The notes: generated from the sequence alone by a model not told the origin. DNA of 19,028 bases from Clostridia bacterium (GCA_017397695.1 JAFQIF010000037.1:1-19028); one strand, 5' to 3'; positions 6,227 through 14,496 are shown, numbered from the stretch's first letter. Numbers and translations are program-made.

Positions 6227-6985
6227 TCATTCCAGCCACAAAAAGCGCATAAATTCCGTCGTCTGGCTTTTCCAGTCCGCTTCACAATGCCGTCCGCCCT
6301 CCAGCAGGCATGGATACACGCGAGCATGCTTTGCCATCAATGCATTGGCCAGCGTCAGGTTGCAGGCGGCCAGATGCGCCAACATCTTTCTGTCACGCGC
6401 CTCTTCTTCGCCCAGGGACATATACACGCGCGTATCCGGATCGATCAGGCCGTCGCGCACCTGTCGAAGCAGCTGCGGATAACAGATGCCCACCGGTACA
6501 GAAAGACAAACCGCCTTGGAAAACACGTCATTAAACGCAGTCACGGCAAACAGGCTCATAAGCCCGCCAAGGCCCGCGCCCATCACGCCCGTACACAGCC
6601 TGTCCATCATGGTGCGATAGCGTCTGTCAATCTCAGGCTTAAGCGTTCCGACGATCCATTCCATCGTCGCTCGACCGCGACCGCGCAGTCCTTCCCACAT
6701 TCTGGGTGCCAGATGATACGGACAATACTCCGCCAGGTGGCGATCGCATTCCTTGCTGCTCTCTACGCCGACGATGATGACGTCCTTCTCCCAATGATCC
6801 AGAAACTCGTGCAGGCTCCATGAGTTGCCGTAATCCGATACGTTTTCCTCAAACGCATTCTGACCATCGAACATGTACATCACAGGATACGAAGTGTCGC
6901 TTTCTGAATAACCCCTGGGCAGGCAAACGCTGATTACACGTTCGTCCGTTCCCGGCGCAAAGTGCATTCTGAATCGCTCAATCAT
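6227..6985 (-). CDS. Esterase-fold alpha/beta hydrolase (Fes/esterase D type) lacking the nucleophilic serine
   Basis: The product is 252 residues of the PF00756-type esterase family. It has the family's PVMYMFDGQNAF segment at about 34-45, the nucleophile elbow region at 134-145, and a C-terminal EGGRHCEADW segment with the catalytic-type H233. In active relatives the elbow reads G-x-S-x-G-G; here it reads G136-A-G138-L-G-G, so the serine is replaced by glycine. The codon in the DNA is a plain GGC. Ser/Asp/His hydrolysis is therefore unlikely, although fold and remaining motifs look intact. The start at 6985 is chosen because GGAGGA precedes it; an in-frame ATG at 7009 lacks this. It is divergent from the MATE gene. 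Confidence 0.82.
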   Translation of the reverse strand: MIERFRMHFAPGTDERVISVCLPRGYSESDTSYPVMYMFDGQNAFEENVSDYGNSWSLHEFLDHWEKDVIIVGVESSKECDRHLAEYCPYHLAPRMWEGLRGRGRATMEWIVGTLKPEIDRRYRTMMDRLCTGVMGAGLGGLMSLFAVTAFNDVFSKAVCLSVPVGICYPQLLRQVRDGLIDPDTRVYMSLGEEEARDRKMLAHLAACNLTLANALMAKHARVYPCLLEGGRHCEADWKSQTTEFMRFLWLE

Positions 6986-7067
6986 ACATCCTCCGTTCCC
7001 GCCGATCAAGGCGCGGTTGTTCCTTCCAAACTATATGCACGCGCCGCTGTATTTTTTCCTTACCATA

Positions 7068-7076
7068 TGCTATAAT
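7068..7076 (+). promoter_or_regulatory. Extended -10 promoter of the MATE operon
   Basis: TGCTATAAT: a perfect -10 hexamer with the TGn extension, 28 nt before the chosen start codon. The -35 zone is weak. Confidence 0.6.
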
Positions 7077-7104
7077 GAATCAAATGCATTCACCGGGGTT
7101 GATC

Positions 7105-8487
7105 ATGATGACGAAGCAATCCGAGCGCGCGCTGAATTTGGGCGAAGGCTCCATTCCCTCGCTGATGATCCGCTTGGCGCTGCCCTCCGTGATCGCACAG
7201 ACGATCAACATGCTTTACAACATGGTAGACCGCATGTATATCGGCGCGATCCCCGACGTAGGCGCATATGCGCTGACAGGCGTAGGCCTGACGCTGCCGC
7301 TCATCACGCTTATCTCCGCATTTTCTTCGCTTTTTGGCACAGGCGGCGCGCCGCTGGCGTCCATCAAGCTGGGCGAAGGCAACGAAAAAGCTGCAGGGCG
7401 AATTCTGGGCGTATCAGCATTTATGCTCATGTGCACCTCTGCCATTCTCTTTCTGTTTATTCAACTGGCGATGAACCCGCTGCTCATAGCCTTTGGTGCC
7501 AGCGAAAACACGCTGCCCTATGCAGGAGAATATCTGCGCATCTACCTCTTCGGTACGGCGTTTGTACAGCTGGTGATGGGACTGAATCCCTTCATCTCTG
7601 CGCAAGGCTGCGCGAAAGAAGCAATGCTCTCCGTTGTCATCGGCGCGGTTCTCAACATTGCGCTTGATCCTCTGTTTATCTTTACACTAGGCATGGGCGT
7701 TCGCGGCGCGGCGCTGGCCACCGTGATTTCCCAAGGATTCTCCTTCCTATGGGTCCTTTGCTTTCTCTCTGGCCGCCAAGCGAGAATCCGCCTCACGCGC
7801 TCCAATCTGCGCTTTGACCGCCAGATTTTCATGCGCACCATATCTCTGGGCGTGTCTCCGTTCACCATGACATTTACGGAAAGCGCCATTCAGGTGGTCC
7901 TCAACCGCGGCATGATGCTCTACGGAGGAGACATGTACGTGGGCACGATGACGATCATCTCCAGTGTAGTGCACCTGTTTTCTACCCCGCTGCACGGCTA
8001 CACGCACGGCGTACAGCCGCTGCTGAGCTTTAACTACGGTGCAGGCAACATCGACCGCGTCAGAAGAGCATTCCGGCTGCTTCTGCTTTCCACTGTCGCC
8101 ATCACGATGAGCTATTGCGCGCTCATTGAGCTGTTTCCCCGGCCATTCATCCGCCTGTTTGCGCACGACGAAGCGCTCATCGAGCTTACTGTGCGCGGCC
8201 TTCGCATCTATGCGGCAGGCCTTGGTATCTTCGGCCTGCAGAATGCCGTTCAGAGCATGTTTGTCGGCCTGGGGCAAGCAAAGATTTCCTTCTTTATTGC
8301 CGTGCTGCGCAAGGTGATCCTGCTCATTCCGCTGGCGCTGGTGCTGCCGCACTTCATCGGGGTCAACGGCGTATACCTGGCCGAGCCGATCGCAGATATC
8401 ACTTCCGCGACTACGGCCACCTGTCTCATGCTCTATCACTTCGGCAGAATACTCAAGCGGCGCCAGCAGGCGCTTGCTTCCCATTAA
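7105..8487 (+). CDS. MATE family efflux transporter
   Basis: The product is 460 residues, typical for MATE transporters with 12 membrane helices. The N-terminal bundle shows the family signature PSVIAQTINMLYNMVDRMYIG followed by GVGLTLPLITLISAFSSLFGTGG. The repeat in the second half includes ESAIQVVLNRG, the HGVQPLLSFNYGAGN segment and the GLGQAKISF region. Members export cationic drugs or metabolites using Na+ or H+ gradients; the substrate here is unknown. The start is uncertain between 7105 and 7108 (tandem ATG); only a weak GGGG ribosome site precedes it, and the short leader follows the -10 box directly. It is the first gene of a run with two flavoprotein genes, the next starting 11 nt downstream. 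Confidence 0.92.
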   Translation: MMTKQSERALNLGEGSIPSLMIRLALPSVIAQTINMLYNMVDRMYIGAIPDVGAYALTGVGLTLPLITLISAFSSLFGTGGAPLASIKLGEGNEKAAGRILGVSAFMLMCTSAILFLFIQLAMNPLLIAFGASENTLPYAGEYLRIYLFGTAFVQLVMGLNPFISAQGCAKEAMLSVVIGAVLNIALDPLFIFTLGMGVRGAALATVISQGFSFLWVLCFLSGRQARIRLTRSNLRFDRQIFMRTISLGVSPFTMTFTESAIQVVLNRGMMLYGGDMYVGTMTIISSVVHLFSTPLHGYTHGVQPLLSFNYGAGNIDRVRRAFRLLLLSTVAITMSYCALIELFPRPFIRLFAHDEALIELTVRGLRIYAAGLGIFGLQNAVQSMFVGLGQAKISFFIAVLRKVILLIPLALVLPHFIGVNGVYLAEPIADITSATTATCLMLYHFGRILKRRQQALASH

Positions 8488-8498
8488 GGAGAATAACC

Positions 8499-9728
8499 AT
8501 GCAGACAGACTGCATCATCCTCGGCGGCGGCGCCGCCGGTCTCGCTGCATGCGCAGCGCTTGCCAAAGCCGGCATGCGCGTCGCGCTGATTGAGCGGCTC
8601 GACCGCGTAGGCAAAAAGATCATGGCGGCGGGAAACGGCCGCTGCAATATCTCCAATGCCGATATGAATCCGGATTATTACAGAGAGGCTGCACCATTTG
8701 TGCGCAGCGTATATGAGGCAACGCCGCCAGGTGATGTTCTCTCCTTCTTCGATTCGCTTGGCCTGATGACCGCCGAAGAAGAAGGCCGCATCTATCCACG
8801 CACGATGATGGCCGCCTCCGTGCTGGACGTACTGCGCGCCGGATGCGAGCAGGAAAACGTGGCCATCCTTACCGGGCAGGAGGTTGTCTCGCTTACGCCG
8901 TCACGCCGCAGCGGCTGGTGCGCCCAGCTTGCCAGCGGCGAAGGCGTGTTTGCGCCCGTTGCGCTGTGCGCCATGGGCGGCAGCGCCAGCGCGCATCTTG
9001 GCACAGATGGCTCGGGCACGCGCCTGCTGGAAGCGCTTGGCCATAGTGTGAGCAAGCTCTATCCAGCGCTGGTTCAGCTCAGGTGCAATCACGGCGCGCT
9101 GCGCAGCCTGAAGGGCATCCGCGTACAAGCAGCGCTGACGCTTGAAATCGACGGCTTCGCACAAGCCCGCGAGTCCGGCGAACTGCTCTTTGCTGATTAC
9201 GGCGTATCCGGCGTATGCGTGTTCCAGCTTTCCGGGCTGGCCGCACAGGCGCTGGATGAAAAGAAATCTGTTCGCCTGCTGATCAATCTGCTGCCGGAGA
9301 TTGATCATGCGCACGCATGGCTGCATGCGCGCATCGCTGCGCTGCCGCAAGCCTGCGCCCAGTCGCTCTTTACCGGCGTATTCCCTCGCCTTCTGGCGTT
9401 GGCGCTCCTCAAGCAGGCCGGGATTCCTGCCGAGGCTGCAGCTATACGCCTGAACAGCAAGCAACGCAGCGCACTGGCAAGCGCTATTTCCGCTTTCCCG
9501 CTGCCTGTCACCGGCACGCAGGGCTTCAAAAATGCGCAGGTTACCCGAGGCGGCGTGGTACTGGACGAGGTGGATCCCCATACGATGGCTTCCCGTATCT
9601 TTGACGGCCTGTATCTGGCCGGCGAGGTACTCGATGTGGATGGCCCCTGCGGCGGATACAACCTGCATTTCGCCTTCGCCGGCGGCCTGACCGCTGCCAA
9701 ATCGATCACTGCGCGCCTTCGCGCCTGA
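8499..9728 (+). CDS. HI0933/BaiN-type FAD-dependent oxidoreductase
   Basis: The product is 409 residues. The N-terminal Rossmann motif GGGAAG (9-14) binds the ADP part of FAD and is followed by the family segment RVGKKIMAAGNGRCNISN. Further family marks are GRIYPRTMMAASVLDVL, the FADYGVSGVCVFQLSG stretch, and the C-terminal GLYLAGEVLDVDGPCGGYN segment followed by an AFAGG motif. This matches the HI0933/YhiN family (PF03486), which includes BaiN, a flavoprotein linked to bile acid dehydroxylation in gut Clostridia. Most members have no defined substrate, so I do not assign that role. AAGGAG overlaps the end of the MATE gene and lies 7 nt before the ATG, which indicates an operon. Confidence 0.92.
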   Translation: MQTDCIILGGGAAGLAACAALAKAGMRVALIERLDRVGKKIMAAGNGRCNISNADMNPDYYREAAPFVRSVYEATPPGDVLSFFDSLGLMTAEEEGRIYPRTMMAASVLDVLRAGCEQENVAILTGQEVVSLTPSRRSGWCAQLASGEGVFAPVALCAMGGSASAHLGTDGSGTRLLEALGHSVSKLYPALVQLRCNHGALRSLKGIRVQAALTLEIDGFAQARESGELLFADYGVSGVCVFQLSGLAAQALDEKKSVRLLINLLPEIDHAHAWLHARIAALPQACAQSLFTGVFPRLLALALLKQAGIPAEAAAIRLNSKQRSALASAISAFPLPVTGTQGFKNAQVTRGGVVLDEVDPHTMASRIFDGLYLAGEVLDVDGPCGGYNLHFAFAGGLTAAKSITARLRA

Positions 9729-9756
9729 CGCATTTTGATGCCAGAAAGGATTCTTC

Positions 9757-11373
9757 ATGATCCGTCTTCACAATATCAAGATTCCGGTGGATTATTCCAA
9801 CAAGACCCTGTTTCAGCATGCCGCCAAAAGGCTGGGCTGCACACAGGGACAGATCGTTCGCTGCGAGATCAGCAAAAAGAGCGTCGACGCCCGAAAAAAG
9901 AACGACGTATGCTTCGTCGTTTCCATCGACGTGACGCTCAAAAATCCGCAAGATGAACGCCGCATGGCTGCGCGGCTCGCCCCAAATGTGGGCGCAATGC
10001 TTGCCCCGTATGCACCGCCCGCCGCGCCCAGGCTCAGCACTTCGCCTGATAAGCGTCCTGTCGTAATCGGCTTCGGCCCAGCAGGCCTGTTTGCTGCGCT
10101 GACGCTGGCCGAAAGCGGCGCCTGCCCTATCGTGCTGGAGCGCGGACAGGATGTAGACACCCGCACGCGCGACGTGCACGCCTACTGGGCTCACGGACAG
10201 GAATCCTTTAAAACCACATCCAACGTGCAGTTCGGCGAGGGCGGCGCCGGCACATTCTCCGACGGCAAGCTGAACACCGGAACAAAGGATCCGCGAGGAG
10301 AACATATTCTGCGCACGTTTGTGCGCTTTGGCGCGCCGCAGGAAATCCTGATAAACGCCAAACCGCATATCGGCACGGACAATCTCAGACACGTGGTCAA
10401 AGCCATGCGCGAGGAGATTATCCGCCTGGGCGGCGAAGTGCATTTTGGCGCCAGAATGACCGAGATCATCCGCAAGGACGGAAAAGTTGCCGCCGTGCGC
10501 TATGAAGATGCACAGGGCAGCCGCGAGCTTACCTGTTCAAGCGTTATTCTGGCCATCGGCCACAGCGCACGCGACACATTTACCATGCTGCACGAGAGCC
10601 GCTTTTCTCTGGAACAGAAACCCTTCTCCATCGGTGCGCGCATCGAGCATCCCCAGATGCTCATCAACCGCGCGCAGTACGGCGATTTCGCCAGCCACCC
10701 GGCGCTCGGCGCAGCGGATTACAAGCTGGCGCTGCATCTGCCCTCCGGGCGCAGCGTATATACCTTCTGCATGTGCCCCGGCGGCAGCGTCGTCGCCTCG
10801 GCCAGCGAACCAGACAGCGTGGTTACCAACGGCATGAGCTGCTTCGCTCGCAACCTTGAGAATGCGAACAGCGCTTTACTGGTCGGTATAGGTCCTGAAG
10901 ACTTTGGCAGCAGCCATCCGCTGGCCGGCATGTACCTGCAGCGTGAAATCGAGCAAAAGGCCTTCCTGCTCGGCGGCCGAACAGGCAAAGCGCCTGCACA
11001 GCTGGCGGGCGATCTGCTCTCGGGCCGCGCCAGTACGGCTATTCGTTCGGTAAACCCCAGCTATAAGCCCGGCGTTGTGATGGGCGATCTTGGCGCACTG
11101 CTGCCGGATTACATCATTGCAGCCATGCGCGAAGCGCTGCCGCTGCTAGGCAGAAAGCTGCGCGGTTTTGATCATCCGGACGCGGTACTCACCGGCCCGG
11201 AAACGCGTTCCTCCTCCCCTGTGCGTATTCCGCGCGGCGAGGACCTGAGCAGCGTCGACTGCCGCGGCCTGTATCCCTGCGGCGAAGGCGCGGGCTATGC
11301 GGGCGGCATCACATCCGCCGCCGTAGACGGCGTGCGCTGCGCAGAAGCCGTGCTCGCATCGCTCACCGTCTGA
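9757..11373 (+). CDS. COG2509-type FAD-dependent dehydrogenase/oxidoreductase
   Basis: The product is 538 residues. It has an N-terminal domain of about 95 residues (the part containing RCEISKKSVDAR) typical of this family. The FAD Rossmann motif GFGPAG follows at 105-110, then TSNVQFGEGGAGTFSDGKLN, which is highly characteristic of the uncharacterised COG2509 flavoproteins. Later come the GHSARDTF and FSIGARIEHPQ segments, and a C-terminal GLYPCGEGAGYAGGI motif that closes the FAD site. The reaction is unknown. GAAAGGA precedes the ATG, and the gap to the previous flavoprotein gene is 28 nt, so it is probably in the same operon. Its last 79 nt overlap the end of the convergent SPOR-like gene and no terminator is seen between them. 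Confidence 0.92.
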   Translation: MIRLHNIKIPVDYSNKTLFQHAAKRLGCTQGQIVRCEISKKSVDARKKNDVCFVVSIDVTLKNPQDERRMAARLAPNVGAMLAPYAPPAAPRLSTSPDKRPVVIGFGPAGLFAALTLAESGACPIVLERGQDVDTRTRDVHAYWAHGQESFKTTSNVQFGEGGAGTFSDGKLNTGTKDPRGEHILRTFVRFGAPQEILINAKPHIGTDNLRHVVKAMREEIIRLGGEVHFGARMTEIIRKDGKVAAVRYEDAQGSRELTCSSVILAIGHSARDTFTMLHESRFSLEQKPFSIGARIEHPQMLINRAQYGDFASHPALGAADYKLALHLPSGRSVYTFCMCPGGSVVASASEPDSVVTNGMSCFARNLENANSALLVGIGPEDFGSSHPLAGMYLQREIEQKAFLLGGRTGKAPAQLAGDLLSGRASTAIRSVNPSYKPGVVMGDLGALLPDYIIAAMREALPLLGRKLRGFDHPDAVLTGPETRSSSPVRIPRGEDLSSVDCRGLYPCGEGAGYAGGITSAAVDGVRCAEAVLASLTV

Positions 11374-12101
11374 CTTTCCAGCGCCATCCGCAGTTCACGG
11401 CAGAGGGTACACATAGTCACCGCAGCATAGCTTCTGGCCAGTTCATCCGTCAGTTCCGTCCGGCTCTTTTCCATCAGCGCGCACCAATTGAGAAGACTCT
11501 GCGCCAGCTGCGTATAGAGTGTATTTTCCGGATGCGCCTTGAGCGCCTGTGCGGCAAGCGGCTCAATTTGCGCAGCAATCTGATCAAGCGGCGCATTTCC
11601 ATCCAGAATTTGCTCAAGCACGCGATCCGGCAATTCCAGCAGGGCAAGCGCAGCGGGCAAATCCACCGTGTCCGCCGTCAGCCGAAGCGAAACCTTCGGC
11701 AGGACTTCCCGGATCACATAAGCTTCTTGCCCCTGTGCCGCTGTGTTTCTCAGCGCACCGCGCGAAAAAGCAACGTCCGCTACAATGCGCATCTTTTCGC
11801 GCTGCCAGATGACGCAGCATATCCCCAGTTCTGTCAGGCGCCTGGCCTCATCCGCCGCACGCTCGCCGCTGTCAAACACGGCAAGCTGCAGCGCGTATAC
11901 TTCCAGTTCTCCCAGAGTCAGTTCATCGTGGCTGCTGCCGAATGCCCCTACATTCCCGGACAGTGTGCTGATCTTTTCGCGCAGCTGCGGCGACATCGCC
12001 GCACACGCCAGCAGCAGCACACAAGCTGCGATCATCATCCTCCGGCGCAGGCGCTCTGCGCGCTGTTTCTTCCGCCGCCGAGAAACGATTCCCATGCGCA
12101 T
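11295..12101 (-). CDS. Single-pass membrane protein with SPOR-like domain
   Basis: The product is 268 residues. A very basic N-terminus (RRRKKQRAERLRRR) precedes one hydrophobic helix at about 22-36, so most of the protein should be outside the membrane. Residues about 66-140 look like a SPOR domain: VYALQLAVFDSGERAADEARRL, then a second strand-helix unit ending REVLPKVSLRL. SPOR domains bind denuded peptidoglycan in other proteins. The remainder is helical and unrecognised. Two in-frame ATGs compete (12101 and 12095); the AAGGG site is 4 nt and 10 nt away respectively, so the choice is open. The last 25 or so residues (Ser/Thr/Ala-rich) are encoded opposite the end of the COG2509 gene. Confidence 0.7.
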   Translation of the reverse strand: MRMGIVSRRRKKQRAERLRRRMMIAACVLLLACAAMSPQLREKISTLSGNVGAFGSSHDELTLGELEVYALQLAVFDSGERAADEARRLTELGICCVIWQREKMRIVADVAFSRGALRNTAAQGQEAYVIREVLPKVSLRLTADTVDLPAALALLELPDRVLEQILDGNAPLDQIAAQIEPLAAQALKAHPENTLYTQLAQSLLNWCALMEKSRTELTDELARSYAAVTMCTLCRELRMALESQTVSDASTASAQRTPSTAADVMPPA

Positions 12102-12179
12102 CCATCCCTTCCCAATGCCCTTGAGCCTATGACAGCCCGGGGCGGATTATCCCTGTATTCTATTGTGAGGTGAACGCAC

Positions 12180-12947
12180 ATGAAATATACGCTTGATACC
12201 ATCCCTGTTCTGGACGCCTACAAAACGGGCTGCGAATGCCCGCTGTGCAAGCTGAAGATCCTTTGTGAAGATCAGTACGTGGATACCATGCTGGCCTCCG
12301 CCTACATGGAGCCGGAATGGCGCATAAAGAGCAACGAAACCGGCTTCTGCACGCGGCATTACGAACTGATGTTCAACCGCCGCAACCGCCTGGGGCTGGC
12401 GCTGATGACGCATACGCATATGCAGGAAGTCATCAAGTCCATGGAGGCCGTTCTTAGTGGCGCGGTGCCCGCAAAGAAGAATCTCTTTGCCGCCCTGCGC
12501 GGCGGCAGCAAGCCCGCCGACGACGGCAGCACGCCCGCCCGCATCCGCGCGCGCATCGACGGCTGCGTCATCTGCGAGCAGGTAGACAAGGCGCTGGAGC
12601 GCTACGCCTACACCATCGCGCAGCTGTACTTCACCAACAGCGAGTTCAAGGCGCAGTTTGCTGCATCGAAAGGCTTCTGTCTGCCGCATCTGGCGCTGCT
12701 GCTGGAAATGGCCGACCAGACGCTTTCCGCTTCTCAGGGCGCAGAATTCCTCAAGGCTGTTTCTGCGCTGGAAATCGAGAATCTCAAGCGCGTAGAGAGC
12801 GAACTGGAATGGTTCACGCTTAAATTCGACTATCGCAATCAGGACAAGCCCTGGGGCAACAGCAAGGATGCGCCCGACCGGGCAATCAACAAGCTCATGG
12901 GCGCGTGTGTCGGCGAAGAAGCGCAAATGCCGGCGCACAACGACTAA
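12180..12947 (+). CDS. DUF6062-like protein with duplicated Cys/His motifs
   Basis: The product is 255 residues, resembling Firmicute proteins annotated as DUF6062. It has two matching metal-site patterns. The first is C20-x2-C23 (CECPLC) with GFC57-x2-H60; the second is C129-x2-C132 (CVIC) with GFC167-x2-H170. The spacing between half-sites is 34 residues in the first and 35 in the second, which suggests an internal duplication and two zinc sites. A polar linker at about 98-122 separates them. No enzyme motif is seen and the function is unknown. GAGGTG lies about 8 nt before the ATG. It is divergent from the SPOR-like gene and followed by an intergenic repeat. Confidence 0.8.
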   Translation: MKYTLDTIPVLDAYKTGCECPLCKLKILCEDQYVDTMLASAYMEPEWRIKSNETGFCTRHYELMFNRRNRLGLALMTHTHMQEVIKSMEAVLSGAVPAKKNLFAALRGGSKPADDGSTPARIRARIDGCVICEQVDKALERYAYTIAQLYFTNSEFKAQFAASKGFCLPHLALLLEMADQTLSASQGAEFLKAVSALEIENLKRVESELEWFTLKFDYRNQDKPWGNSKDAPDRAINKLMGACVGEEAQMPAHND

Positions 12948-12966
12948 GCGGGCGTATCGAGGAACG

Positions 12967-13036
12967 TTGGGGATTTCATCTCCAAACCCCTGACAAGGGC
13001 CTTAGCCCCTTGACTCCCATGCTCGCTTCGCGGCGG
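12967..13036 (+). repeat. Intergenic hairpin repeat, copy A
   Basis: The copy consists of an 8-bp stem at 12967-12985 (TTGGGGAT..ATCTCCAA, one G-U pair), a second stem at 12994-13012 (CAAGGG..CCCTTG), then CTCCC and a GCTTCGCGGCGG end. The same order of elements recurs at 14588 and, more diverged, at 16754, all in the same orientation. It fills the gap between the DUF6062 gene and the ATPase gene. Confidence 0.7.
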
Positions 13037-13055
13037 TTTCAAGAAAGGTCGGTTT

Positions 13056-13550
13056 ATGAAGCATCTATACATGATCGGCGGACCGATGGGTGTGGGTAAA
13101 ACGGTTGTCTGCCAGGCGCTTAAAATGCAGCTGGACCGAAGCGTCTTTCTGGATGGCGACTGGTGCTGGGATATGCATCCCTTTACCGTTACCAAAGAGA
13201 CAAAGGCAATGGTGATGGGAAACATCGTTCATCTGCTCTCTTCTTTCCTGCGCTGCACGGAGTTTGATCACATCATCTTCGGGTGGGTGATGCACGAGCA
13301 GGAGATTATCGATGGCATCCTCGCACAGCTGCCTTTAGAGGGCTGCCAGGTCCATGCCGTGTCGCTATTGTGTTCCCAGGATACACTTCGGGCACGGCTT
13401 CAGAAGGACATTCATATAGGGATGAGAAAGCCCGACGTGATCGAGCGGAGTCTCGCTCGCCTGCCGATGTACGAACAGCTGAACACGCTAAAAATCGACA
13501 CGACGCACATGACCATCGGCGAAGCAGCAAAGACTATCCTGCAAAACTAA
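13056..13550 (+). CDS. P-loop AAA-type ATPase / small nucleotide kinase-like protein
   Basis: The product is 164 residues. A Walker A loop, G9-P-M-G-V-G14-K15-T16, lies at the N-terminus, followed by FLDGDWCWDMHPF at about 31-43, where kinases of this fold bind substrate. A DHIIFGWVMHEQEI segment fits a Walker B strand region. An arginine-rich LRARLQKDIHIGMRKPDVIERSLAR lid-like stretch follows. The size and layout resemble small kinases of the shikimate/gluconate/chloramphenicol phosphotransferase class, but the substrate is not identifiable. The start has a modest GAAAGG site and lies just beyond the end of repeat copy A. It ends in a bidirectional terminator facing miaA. Confidence 0.8.
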   Translation: MKHLYMIGGPMGVGKTVVCQALKMQLDRSVFLDGDWCWDMHPFTVTKETKAMVMGNIVHLLSSFLRCTEFDHIIFGWVMHEQEIIDGILAQLPLEGCQVHAVSLLCSQDTLRARLQKDIHIGMRKPDVIERSLARLPMYEQLNTLKIDTTHMTIGEAAKTILQN

Positions 13551-13557
13551 AGACATG

Positions 13558-13588
13558 AAAAAAAGAGCGGTCACAAGATCGCTCTTTT
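13558..13588. terminator. Bidirectional terminator between the ATPase gene and miaA
   Basis: A 12-bp stem (13561-13588, one G-T pair) with loop ACAA has four Ts on the plus strand within its 3' arm and seven Ts on the minus strand (13558-13564). It lies 7-8 nt from both converging stop codons. Confidence 0.88.
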
Positions 13589-13596
13589 GTTCTCGC

Positions 13597-14496
13597 TTAT
13601 TCTGCTTTGAGGAATGCGTCGATGGCGCTGCACGCCTGATCGAAATAATCGCCGGACATGTCCAGCCAGACGATATCCGGGTTCCTTCTGAACCAGGTCA
13701 TCTGACGCTTGGCAAACTGCTTGATGGCGATCGCCAGCTTTTCCAGCATCACATTCTTATCCGGAATCTCGCCGATGAGATACTGCGTGATGAAGCGGTA
13801 TTCCAAGCCAAGGCCGAGCAAGAACTCGGTCGTCGCACCCTCTTCCATCAGGCGCTGCACTTCCTCAATCATGCCCTGCTCCAAGCGGCGCTCCAGGCGC
13901 TCGTCAATACGCTGATTGACCACCTCGCGCGGCCAGCTCACGCCCAGACGCAGGCTTTCATAGCGCTTTTCCTTACCCGGCGTAGCGTCATCGCCATCGT
14001 GGATACGCTCAATGATGCGCATAACGCGGTTACGGTTATTCTTTTCGACTTCCACATCAGGCTTGAGGGACAGAAGCATCTCATACAGCTGCGGCGTCGT
14101 GAGCTTTTCCAGCTCTGCGCGATAGGCAAGATCCGGTTCCTTATCCGAGAGCAGATACCCATCAAGCACAGAATCGACATACAGACCCGTGCCGCCGACG
14201 ATCATCGGCAGCTTTCCCCTGCCACGAATTTCCTCGATATACTGATAGGAAAGCTTCTGGAAATCCGCCATAGAGAAAAACTCATTGGGCTTACGCACGT
14301 CGATCATATGGTGCGGCACGCCCTGCGTCTCTTCCGGCGTAACCTTGCCGCTACCCAGATCAAGCCCGCAAAACACCTGGCGCGAATCAGCAGAGATAAT
14401 CTCTGCATCGTACTTCTTCGCCAGCTCGATACCCAGCGCGCTCTTGCCGGATGCATTCGTGCCTACGACTGCGACAACCTTCGGTAACTTGCTCAT
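13597..14496 (-). CDS. miaA: tRNA dimethylallyltransferase
   Basis: The product is 299 residues, the normal length. MiaA transfers a dimethylallyl group to N6 of adenosine 37 in tRNAs that read UNN codons. The P-loop GTNASGKS is at 12-19, followed by the family motif SADSRQVFCGLDLGSGK with the catalytic-type D37. Next come HHMIDVRKPNEFFSMADFQ, the GGTGLYVDSVLDG loop, and the FAKRQMTWFRR motif near the C-terminus. The insertion-domain region (about 120-200) is rather short but present. GGGAGA precedes the ATG. The gene has its own promoter, so it looks monocistronic here rather than joined to mutL and hfq as in some Firmicutes. Confidence 0.96.
   Translation of the reverse strand: MSKLPKVVAVVGTNASGKSALGIELAKKYDAEIISADSRQVFCGLDLGSGKVTPEETQGVPHHMIDVRKPNEFFSMADFQKLSYQYIEEIRGRGKLPMIVGGTGLYVDSVLDGYLLSDKEPDLAYRAELEKLTTPQLYEMLLSLKPDVEVEKNNRNRVMRIIERIHDGDDATPGKEKRYESLRLGVSWPREVVNQRIDERLERRLEQGMIEEVQRLMEEGATTEFLLGLGLEYRFITQYLIGEIPDKNVMLEKLAIAIKQFAKRQMTWFRRNPDIVWLDMSGDYFDQACSAIDAFLKAE

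Noticed and set aside
8499..9728. Assignment as a true bile-acid dehydroxylation enzyme (BaiN)
   Set aside because: The family match is real, but most HI0933 members have no bile-acid role and no other bai genes are present in the window.
12147..12938. Antisense frame opposite the DUF6062-like gene
   Set aside because: A shadow frame with no motif or ribosome site. The plus-strand product has conserved, spaced Cys/His motifs.
12905..13099. Small open frame of 64 codons through repeat copy A
   Set aside because: The peptide is a translation of the repeat hairpins and has no independent support.
13555..14487. A 310-codon plus-strand frame opposite miaA
   Set aside because: MiaA motifs are complete on the minus strand, and the plus frame starts inside the terminator hairpin.
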